DNA of 64,000 nucleotides from Methylophilaceae bacterium (GTDB lineage Bacteria; Pseudomonadota; Gammaproteobacteria; Burkholderiales; Methylophilaceae). Shown in pieces: positions 56,649 through 64,000 of the stretch. The first letter of the stretch is position 1; every line of letters begins with the position of its first letter. The notes beneath the pieces are model-generated. The model did no database searches. It was not told the origin of the DNA and was given only the letters and a program-made list of their open reading frames with translations. The translations under genes and the position numbers were made by a program. The stretch is from assembly GCA_013141125.1 (NCBI GenBank), contig JABFRO010000004.1:54820-118819 (forward strand), read 5' to 3'.

Positions 56649-56742
56649 GGAGAGCTGGCCGAGTGGTCGAAGGCACTTCCCTGCTAAGGAAGCATACGGG
56701 CTTAAATCTGTATCGAGGGTTCGAATCCCTCGCTCTCCGCCA
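56649..56742 (+). tRNA. tRNA-Ser (anticodon GCU)
   Basis: Acceptor GGAGAGC (56649-56655) pairs with GCTCTCC (56732-56738), then discriminator G and encoded CCA. The anticodon stem CTTCC/GGAAG holds GCT at 56683-56685; a long variable arm (CATACGGGCTTAAATCTGTA) and T-arm GGGTTCGAATCCC are typical of serine tRNAs. Reads AGC/AGU codons. Confidence 0.97.
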
Positions 56743-56744
56743 CC

Positions 56745-56768
56745 AACCCCTTGATTGGGGTTTTTTTT
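56745..56768 (+). terminator. rho-independent terminator of tRNA-Ser
   Basis: AACCCC, loop TTGATT, GGGGTT, then eight T. Located two bases after the CCA end. Confidence 0.9.
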
Positions 56769-57160
56769 CGTCTGTAAGTGTTCGTTTTGGTTTCTTTAGA
56801 TACGATTACATTCGGCTACGTTGTGAGTAACTTTGGTTTTTCACAATCCACGCCATGCGTAAAATGTTTGAAGCCGATTGGGTGTTTAGTCCCCAAAAGA
56901 GGGTTTTAGATCAGACGGCTAATTGTTGCAGCGGCTTAATGTTTGGCCTGCCATAAATCAAGCTGCGTTTGCATTTCCAGCCAGATTTCCGGCAAAGCGC
57001 CATACCAGCGGTGATTCCTGTGTTTCAATTGAGGCTACACGTTTTACTCCGATTTGTCGGGCTGAAGCAATGCCTGCGTATTTAGTCCCGCAATATATGG
57101 ACTGAATCAACGCCCCTGGTTTGACAGCCTCTAACGGTATCGACCATGTCTCTCATGCTT
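56769..57160. other. 392-bp region with gene debris downstream of tRNA-Ser
   Basis: No intact gene. It contains a HigA-like fragment (minus strand, 56936-57010) and unplaced short frames. No direct repeat of the tRNA 3' end was noticed here, so an att site is not supported. Confidence 0.5.
56936..57010 (-). pseudogene. HigA-type antitoxin C-terminal fragment
   Basis: A minus-strand frame reads RWYGALPEIWLEMQTQLDLW then QAKH-stop. This matches the end of HigA-family antitoxins, where a GTSPE-W-LN-Q-yDLWQA pattern closes the HTH domain. The HTH itself and any HigB toxin are missing, so it is a relic. Confidence 0.55.
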
Positions 57161-57195
57161 GCAAAAAAAAGAGGCGATTTAAAAAAATCGCCCCC
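57161..57195 (-). terminator. terminator of the chemoreceptor gene
   Basis: On the minus strand GGCGATTT, loop TTTT, AAATCGCC, followed by TCTTTTTTTT. It lies about 105 bases after the receptor stop. Confidence 0.75.
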
Positions 57196-57210
57196 AAGTT
57201 GCTAAGGAGT

Positions 57211-57262
57211 CGCTGAACAAGTCGTCATTTCCGCGTTCGCGGGGATGACGAATAAATCAGCG
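57211..57262. repeat. palindromic dispersed element (CGTCAT-type)
   Basis: CGCTGAACAAGTCGTCATTT then CCGCG TTC GCGGGGATGACGAATAAATCAGCG: outer CGCTGA/TCAGCG, inner CGTCAT/ATGACG and CCGCG/GCGGG stems. It shares the AAGGA-xxC-CTGA lead-in with the element at 61535 and a stretch near 61045. Confidence 0.7.
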
Positions 57263-57298
57263 TTTTCCTAATGGATTATCTGCGTAAAACGCGGTTCA

Positions 57299-60200
57299 CT
57301 AAAACTCTTCCCAATCGCCGTCGGTAGTACCGGTTTTGGTGGCGAATGTGGCTTGCGCTTTGGCTGGTTTGGCGGGTGTTCTCGCCAGCATGGGTTTGGT
57401 TGATGGTTTGCTGCTGCGTCTTTCGGCTTTGGCTGAAGAAGCTCCTGCCAGTTTAAAGCCATTCACCGTATCCATCAGGGTAATGGCTTGCTCAACCAGG
57501 GATTCAGCGGCAGCGGCGGCTTGTTCTACCAGCGCGGCATTTTGCTGGGTGACTTCATCCATGCTGGTGATGGCGTTATTCACTTGGTCTATGCCTGCGC
57601 TTTGCTCACTGGATGCAGCGGAGATTTCACCCATGATGTCGGTCACACGTTGCACTGAAGATACAATTTCAGCCATGGTTTTACCGGCTTGTTCCACCTG
57701 AGTGGTGCCTTCAGCAGTTTTATTATTGACAGAATCAGTGATGAGTTCCTTAATCTCCTTGGCGGCTGAGGCCGAGCGTTGTGCCAGATTGCGCACTTCA
57801 CCGGCCACCACGGCAAAGCCACGGCCTTGCTCACCCGCTCTGGCAGCTTCCACCGCTGCATTCAAGGCCAGAATATTGGTCTGGAAGGCAATGCCGTCAA
57901 TGACTGAGATAATGTCTTCAATCTTTTTGGCACTGCTGTTAATCGCGCTCATGGTGTTGACCACCAAACCCACCACTTCACCGCCTTTAACCGCCACACC
58001 GGAAGCCGCAGCGGCCAGTTGATTGGCTTGTTTGGCGTTCTCGGCATTTTGTTTCACGGTGCTGGCCAACTCTTCCATACTGGAAGCGGTTTCTTCCAGA
58101 CTGGAGGCTTGCTGCTCGGTGCGTGAGGAGAGATCATTATTGCCGGATGAAATTTCACCGGCATCTTTGACTTGGGCAATCACCTCGGTCATGTTGTCAA
58201 TCAGCGCATTCACGCCGTCACACAGTTGGGCAATGGCACCGCTCTTGCCATCCAGTGGAATACGCTCGGATAAATCACCGCTTTTGGCCATGGCGATAAT
58301 TTCCTGCGTTTCTTCCACGGCGCTGGTCAACGCAAGTTGCGCATTTACCTGTTCGCTAATGTCGGTGGCATATTTCACCACTTTGTAAGGCTTGCCGTTC
58401 AGATCAAAGATGGGGTTATACGAAGCTTGCAGCCAGACTTCCCTGCCGCCTTTGGCAATGCGTTTGTATTGACCGGCCTCGGCTTCACCCTTAGCCAATC
58501 TCTCCCAGAAGGCTTTGTATTCATGGCTGGTTTTAAAGGCCGCTTCCACAAACATGCTATGGTGATTGCCGACAATTTCGCGCGCAGCGTAGCCGGTGAC
58601 GTTGGCAAAGTTGTCATTGACGGCAATGATCTTGCCGCCAAGATCAAACTCAACCACGCCTTGCAGCTTGTTGATGGCAGAGATTTGTCCGGCGTTGTCG
58701 GCGGCTTGAACTTTTTGCTCGGTAATATCAATGGTGTAATTCACCACTTTGTAAGGTTTGCCGTTCAGATCAAAGATGGGGTTATAAGAAGCCTGTATCC
58801 ACACCTCGCGGCCATTCTTGGCAATGCGTTTGTACTGGCCGCTATCATTGCCGCCCTGCACCAGTTTTTGCCAGAGCGCGGCATATTCCGCACTTTTGGC
58901 AAAGTTTTGATCCAGCACTATGCTCACCGGCTGGCCAAGCAGTTCTTTTTCTGTATAACCCAGCATTTTCAGATAGGTTTCATTCACTTTGAGCACTTTG
59001 CCATCCAGGCTAATCTCAATTACGCCCTGCGATTTGCCTATGGCACTGACCTGACCTTCAAAATCGGCATTTTTGATTTTTTGCTCGGTAATGTCGGTGG
59101 CATATTGCACTACTTTATACGACTTGCCATTCACATCCAGAATCGGATTGTAGGAGGCTTGCAACCAGATTTCCCTGCCATTTTTACCCAGACGCAGAAA
59201 CTCACCGGTGATAGATTCGCCTCGATTTAGTTGCTCCCAAAACTGTTTGTATGCAGGGCTGGAGCGATAAGTATCTTCAACAAATGCACTATGATTGAAT
59301 GTCAGTACTTCGCTCAAACTAAACCCCAATACCTTGAGCAAAATGTCATTGGCGGCAATCACCTTGCCATGCATGTCAAACTCAATCACACCCGTGGATT
59401 TGCTGATCGCGGCCAGCTGGCCTTCGTATTGCACGGCTTGAACTTTGGTGTGGTTGGCCAGTTCTTGTTGCTCATTGAGATTGGCACCCACCATGGTTTG
59501 CATGGATTTCAAGCCAAACAGAACCTGGCTCAATTCATTATTGCCCCGTGCATTAATCTCAGTGTTGAGTTTGCCATTGGCAATCGCCCTGAATGCCTCA
59601 AGTGCATTCTCCAATGGCTTGATGATGCTACGCAGCAGAGCCAAGCCCAGCCATAGCAAAATAGCGGCGGCCAGCCCCAGCGCAATAAACGAAATCAAAC
59701 GCGTATTTTCATAACGCCTGGAACTATTATCATATTCCTGTTTGGCTACATTATATTGAAGTTTGAGCAGCGCTTCAAAATCTGCGACGGTGGCTAGGTA
59801 GTCTGCATATTCATGCTCAGTAAGTCTCAAGGTTGCATCATAATCCTGAGCCTTTAATGCTATGACAGCTGGTTTCAAATCTTCATTGACAAATTTTTCC
59901 CGACTCGCAGCAGAATTTTCAGCCAATCGCTTTTCTTCAGGCGTTAGATAGGTTGCCAGATAGGTTTTCCAGAGTGAGTCGATTGCGGCAATATTTTTCT
60001 CAATGCCGGTAGCGGCTTCTGTCGCGGCTTGATGCGCCAGTACCAATCCTGCTTTACTTGTTGCTGTTGGTGAAACTTTGGCTTCACTAAGGGCGGTTCT
60101 CCAAAGTGTTCGGCTCTCCAGAATCAAGTTGGAGATTTTCCCTAACTGTTCTACAGGTATCATACGATCTTCATATACGGTTCTCAGACTGTTTTTTGAC

Positions 60201-60779
60201 GATGACAAGCCATAAATACCTAGTCCACCAAGTATTGCGGCTATCAAAATTGACAAGCCTATCAAGCTCAATAAACGTTTGCCTACAGCAATATCCAGCA
60301 AGCTGTTTTTCAATTTAAACATAAAGTTGTTGCGTTCAACCTTGCCGTTGCTAATAACCAGGCTATCCGCCTTGTTTTCTCTAAACAAACGATAAGCCGC
60401 TTCTGCCGCCTCAATTTGCTGCCGCGCCGGTTTTCTGCGTACCGATAGAAAACCCACGACCTGATCGTTTTCAACAATGGGGCTGGCATTGGCCTCTACC
60501 CAATAATAATCGCCCGCTTTGGTGCGGTTTTACCAAACCCGTCCATGGCTGACCAGCTTTCAAATTGCGCCACATATCGGCAAACGCTTCCACCGGCATA
60601 TCCGGGTGACGCACCATATTGTGGTTTTGCCCAATCAGTTCAGATTCGCTAAAGCCGCTGATCTTGATAAAGCTGGTGTTGGCATAAGTAATCACTCCCT
60701 TGAGATCAGTTTTGGTGAGCATAAACTCGGTATCGTCAAACGTGACTTCTGTATTGGTGACGGGCATATTGATTTTCAT
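57299..60779 (-). pseudogene. multi-PAS methyl-accepting chemotaxis protein (Aer-like start), split by one frameshift
   Basis: Reconstructed as about 1160 residues. From the ATG at 60779 (AGGAGA in front) an Aer-type PAS runs about residues 1-115 (TDLKGVITYANTSFIKISGF, then HNMVRHPDMPVEAFADMW). Near 60526-60534 the frame breaks (GLVK-P instead of the usual VKNR) and continues as [14 protein letters not shown]. Then TM1 (about 170-190), a four-helix-bundle sensor, TM2 (about 360-385), HAMP, three consecutive PAS domains of about 120 residues each with PAC ends ([20 protein letters not shown]), and the signalling tip with [20 protein letters not shown] [20 protein letters not shown]. It ends DGDWEEF, a CheR/CheB tether pentapeptide. 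The long part (57299-60457) is intact and might be translated alone. The break could be a sequence error. Confidence 0.85.
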
Positions 60780-61061
60780 GATAGATAGTTCTCCTGGCTG
60801 ATTTTTAATCTTGGTATGACTGCGCACAGCATCGGATAAGGGCTGATTTTCTGGCTAAAAACTTTTCAAGCATCCAATTAGTTACAGTAACGGCTGCATT
60901 TTGCGATAACTTAATGGATTTCGATTGGTGGAGATGAAATGTTAATCTGGGCTAAATCGGCGGTTTGAAGTGGCAGGGCAAGGAATAACAGCGGCTGCTA
61001 GCGCTTAGAATACGTATTGATAATACTAGCGCATGGCGATAGTACTTAAGGAAACACTGAT

Positions 61062-61490
61062 TTATGGCCTGCTGGACGCGCTACAGCTTTCGCAACAGCC
61101 TTTGATATGAATATCCACCGATTCAACCTGATATTGGGTCATGATTTCTGCGGGTAAATCGGCTTGAATCTGGTTTAAACAAATGGTTTTGCCGCATTGT
61201 GTGCAATGCAAATGCGCATGATGGTGTGTGGTTTGCGGGCTGGATATTTGAAATTTCCATGCGCGGTCATCGCCGATGACGCGATGAATAAGCGCGTGTT
61301 CGGTTAGCCATTCCAGTACGCGGTAGAGGGTGACGCGATCAAATTCATGGCTATGGGTGCTGGCCAGTTGTGCCAGAATTTCAGCGTGGCTGATGGCCGC
61401 CTGCGCTTTGAGCAAAACCGATAAAACCGCTGTGCGTGCGGCTGTGGGCTTGAGGCTGGCATTGGTTATCAGTTGTTCGGCGTTGTTCAT
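61062..61490 (-). CDS. Fur-family metal-responsive transcriptional regulator
   Basis: A 142-residue winged-helix repressor. The HTH region covers TAARTAVLSVLLKAQAAISH and the recognition helix FDRVTLYRVLEWLTE. The regulatory metal site is THHHAHLHCTQCGKTICL, and a second Cys pair CCESC closes the protein, giving a structural zinc. Similarity to Zur versus Fur cannot be settled by eye. It stands alone. Target genes are not visible nearby. Confidence 0.86.
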   Translation of the reverse strand: MNNAEQLITNASLKPTAARTAVLSVLLKAQAAISHAEILAQLASTHSHEFDRVTLYRVLEWLTEHALIHRVIGDDRAWKFQISSPQTTHHHAHLHCTQCGKTICLNQIQADLPAEIMTQYQVESVDIHIKGCCESCSASSRP

Positions 61491-61534
61491 CAGTTGGTTT
61501 TGCTTGTTTTTGATTATTGCTTGTTAAGGAGGCG

Positions 61535-61581
61535 CTGATTTATTGTCACTGCGAGCTTTGCTCGAAATGACAATAAATCAG
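61535..61581. repeat. palindromic dispersed element (ATTGTCA-type)
   Basis: CTGATTTATTGTCA, then an inner GCGAGC TTT GCTCG hairpin, then TGACAATAAATCAG: a perfect 14-bp outer stem. It lies in the 303-bp gap between the Fur-type gene and the ribonuclease gene, in which no gene is seen. Confidence 0.85.
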
Positions 61582-61793
61582 AACATCCCCAGGTTAAATC
61601 TGCGCAGGCGCAAACAACTTGCAATAGTAGCTTGGTGAGGCGTGCGTAAGCAATGCGTTATCGCAAAATTTCAGGCTGTTGAAATTCGCAGAATTACGGC
61701 CTGTCACGAATGTCAGGTATCATGCAGGCCTATCACTTTATCCATCGCGTAATGCCCAACGTGGCTTGCGCCAACTTTCAGAATCAAAACCCC

Positions 61794-63689
61794 ATGAATG
61801 TATTTTTTGAAGAAGATGGCAGCTTTAAGGCAGCCTTGGTCATGTCGGAGACGGCAGGATCACTACAGATTGAAGCGTTAAGCGGTAAGCGTTCCAAAAT
61901 CAAGGCGAACAATGTGTTATTGCGCTTTGAAAGTCCGCTGGCAAGCTTTATGGTCAGCGCCAATGAAGAAGCGGAAACCCTGGATGTGGCGTTTTTGTGG
62001 GAATGTTGCGGTGAGCCGGAGTTTGGGTTTGATGCGCTGGCCAAGGATTATTATGGCCGTGTGCCAAGTGCCACCGAGGCGGCTGCGGTGGCCATACGTT
62101 TGCATAGTGCGCCCATGTATTTTTATCGCAAAGGTAAAGGGCGTTACAAGGCGGCGTTGGAGGAAAATTTAAAATCTGCACTGGCGGCGCAGGAGAAAAA
62201 GCGCCTGCAAGCGGAAAAAGTGCTGGTTTATGTGGAGCAACTAAAAGCGTACCAATTGCCGCCGGATTTCACCGACAAGCTGGATGCGCTGTTCTACGCA
62301 CCGGACAAAAATACGCTGGAATGGAAAGCACTGGAACAAGCGGCTACCGAGCTTAATATCAGCCAGCTGAAACTGCTGGAAGCCTGCGGCGCCGTGCCTT
62401 CAGCCCATGATTATCATTTTGGTGCCTTTTACGCGAGCATTTTCCCGCTGGTGTACATTTTGCCGAGCATGAAGTACTTAAGCTGCCGGATGATCTGGAA
62501 AGTGCGGCGGTGGAAGCCTTCAGTATTGATGACAGCACCACCACGGAAATTGATGATGCGTTTTCTGTCCAGCTTTTGGAGAGCGGCATTACCCGCGTCG
62601 GTATTCATATTGCCGCACCCGCTTTGGGCATTATGATGGGGGGCGCGGTGGATGCTTTTGCCATGCAGCGCTTATCCACGGTGTATATGCCCGGCCATAA
62701 AATCACCATGTTGCCGGAGGCGGCCATCAGCCCGTTCAGTCTGGATGAAGGCACATGGCGGCCTGCTTTATCGCTTTATCTTGATGTGGCGGAAGATTTG
62801 GCTATCATCAACCGCCATAGCAAGGTGGAAATGATAAAAATGGCAGACAATCTGCGCCATGATTTGCTGGAACCGCATTTCAACGAAAGCACGCTGGAAA
62901 CGTCAAGCGGCCACCCTTATTGGGAGCGCTTGTCTTTGTTGCACAAGCTGGCGGAATCACTGGAAAAAACACGCGGCAAGTATGACCCCAACAAACCGCC
63001 ACAGATTGATTACAACTTTTATGTGAAAGAGGGGCCGTGTCAGCATTGTCGGCCGCCATCGCGGTTCGCCCATGGATAAATTGGTGGCCGAGCTGATGAT
63101 AGAGGCCAATAATCAGTGGGGAGCCATGCTGGCGGAACATGATGTGCCGGGTATTTACCGCGCGCAAAACGGCGGCAAGGTTTATATGACGGTTAAGGCC
63201 GAGCCGCATCAGGGTTTGGGCGTGGCGCAATATGCCTGGAGCACTTCGCCGCTTAGGCGGGCAGTGGATTTGATAAATCAGCGCCAGCTTTTATCCATAT
63301 TGCAACACACCGAGCCTGTTTACCCAAAAAATAGCGAAGCGCTAACCACAGCCATGCGCAATTTTGATATGACCTATAGCGCCTATAGCGAATTTCAAAC
63401 ACGCATGGAACGCTACTGGTGCCTGCAATATTTGATTCAGGAAGAGGTCAAAGAGATCGGTGCCACCGTGTGGCGCGAGAATCTGGTACGGCTGGATGGT
63501 ATGCCGTTTATTACCAAAGTACACAGCTTGCCGGATCTGCCGGCGGGTACTGCGGTACGCCTGGAAATCAAGCGTATTGATCCTCTGCTGATAGAGCTGG
63601 ATACGCGTTATAAACCTGCTGAGGCCAAGGTTTCGGGTGGAGATGAAGTGTCATCAGAGCCTTCAGCAGAAGAAATCAATGAAAAATAA
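61794..63689 (+). pseudogene. RNB-domain (RNase II-type) exoribonuclease, split by two single-base indels
   Basis: Three consecutive frames make one protein of about 630 residues. The start MNVFFEEDGSFKAALVM at 61794 fits betaproteobacterial RNB proteins; an open stretch from 61710 lies before it. Part 1 ends near 62440, where one T is missing from a TTTT run: restoring it gives ASIFPAGVHFAEHEVLKLPD. Part 2 has the catalytic acidic cluster SIDDSTTTEIDDAFSVQLLE. Near 63031-63036 one extra C breaks the frame; removing it gives KEGRVSIVGRHRGSPMDKLV. Part 3 has YAWSTSPLRRAVDLINQRQL and an S1-like end. RNase II degrades RNA 3' to 5'. Two homopolymer indels make sequencing error a serious alternative. 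Confidence 0.88.
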
Positions 63690-63718
63690 TGAAAAGCTCA
63701 AATTCATAATACAATCTT

Positions 63719-63755
63719 CAAGATTTTCTTCAAAACCAACATGAAGAAAATCTTG
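63719..63755. terminator. strong hairpin after the ribonuclease gene
   Basis: CAAGATTTTCTTCA, loop AAACCAACA, TGAAGAAAATCTTG: a perfect 14-bp stem, about 30 bases after the stop. No T run follows, so a terminator function is plausible but not certain. Confidence 0.5.
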
Positions 63756-63822
63756 ATTCATCCTCGTTGTGCTACAACACGTTCCCTTCCCACGCATTTC
63801 AGAAAACAAAAAACTAAGCGTG

Positions 63823-63847
63823 TATAATTAAAATCTAGCCAACTAGA
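63823..63847 (+). promoter_or_regulatory. -10 box and overlapping palindromic operator candidate of the antitoxin gene
   Basis: TATAAT at 63823-63828 is followed by TCTAG CCAA CTAGA (63834-63847), a perfect 5-bp palindrome with A/T-rich flanks that also mirror each other. Toxin-antitoxin operons are usually self-repressed at such sites next to the start. Confidence 0.5.
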
Positions 63848-63861
63848 ATTTGGAGGACACC

Positions 63862-64000
63862 ATGTTAACTGTCGGTATTTTTGAAGTAAAAACAAAGTTA
63901 TCCGAGTTGTTGCGTAGCGGTGAAACCATAGAAATTACCAGCCATAAAAAGTGTAGCCTATATTTATCCCATTAAACAACGTAGTGCCGCTCAAATAAAG
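63862..64000 (+). CDS. Phd/YefM-family antitoxin, frameshifted and running to the window edge
   Basis: Starts with ATG after GGAGG (63852-63856). The first 30 residues (TVGIFEVKTKLSELLRSGET, IEIT) are typical of Phd/YefM antitoxins. In the given frame it stops at 63973-63975 after KKCSLYLSH, but one frame away it continues as KSVAYIYPIKQRSAAQIK to the edge, as expected of the family (VA-x-I-x-P). The break is at the AAAAA run 63946-63950. A toxin gene, if present, lies outside the window. Confidence 0.8.

Noticed and set aside
56923..57105. 60-residue plus-strand frame
   Set aside because: It is antisense to the HigA-like relic and has no coding character.
58337..59230. 297-residue plus-strand open frame
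   Set aside because: It is antisense to the chemoreceptor; the repeated PAS coding sequence keeps this frame open. The product shows only the mirrored repeats and no family.

Overview
The window looks like chromosomal DNA of a methylotrophic betaproteobacterium, probably Methylophilaceae-like. The main evidence is a contiguous ribulose monophosphate (RuMP) block of transaldolase, 3-hexulose-6-phosphate synthase, 6-phospho-3-hexuloisomerase and formaldehyde-activating enzyme (about 11.8-15.0 kb), a formate-tetrahydrofolate ligase gene, a UbiM-like ubiquinone hydroxylase, 4.5S RNA directly upstream of dnaX-ybaB-recR, a CydP-type small oxidase gene and an RNB ribonuclease of the betaproteobacterial type. 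The species call is inference; a gammaproteobacterial RuMP methylotroph or methanotroph cannot be fully excluded.

Layout. 1-3349 (minus) is the N-terminal 1116 residues of a Tc-toxin TcA-like giant protein that runs off the left edge, followed by a decayed IS4-type transposase. 4.1-10.5 kb (plus) carries srkA, manC, an AcpA-like phosphoesterase, lapA, lapB and pyrF. A complete ISL3-type element with 8-bp target duplications sits between pyrF and its terminator. The RuMP block follows on the minus strand, then ubiM-like and ygfZ (minus), ygfX (plus) and a Mth938-like gene (minus). 18.4-25.2 kb (plus) is ffs, dnaX, ybaB, recR and then the ADP-heptose/inner-core LPS genes hldD, gmhA, hldE and waaF. 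25.5-29.2 kb has an EAL/HDOD protein and a tightly coupled ycaO-yhcH pair, converging on prc. After a 0.7-kb non-coding stretch come a BLUF photoreceptor, a HAD phosphatase and fhs, then cytochrome bd (cydP-cydA-cydB-cydX, minus) and a gtrA-gtrB-ArnT-like glycosyl-transfer operon (minus).

41.5-51.6 kb (minus) is a defence island: hsdM, rhuM, hsdS, an AlbA/HATPase-type regulator with a 12-bp tandem repeat and a frameshifted winged-helix tail, hsdR and a YgjP-type metallopeptidase. Palindromic repeats flank the regulator-hsdR segment. The chromosome backbone resumes with queG, tsaE, amiC, mutL and tRNA-Ser(GCU). The right end holds a large multi-PAS chemoreceptor, a Fur-family regulator, an RNase II-type gene and a Phd/YefM antitoxin at the edge.

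Five genes in the right-hand 20 kb are split by what look like single- or double-base indels, most of them in short homopolymers (45.56, 60.53, 62.44, 63.03 and 63.95 kb). Either the assembly is error-prone there or several genes are decaying or phase-variable; read-level evidence would decide. Functionally, the RuMP genes fix formaldehyde, Fae and Fhs feed tetrahydro(methano)pterin/folate C1 routes, and the heptose, ManC, LapAB and Gtr genes build the envelope.
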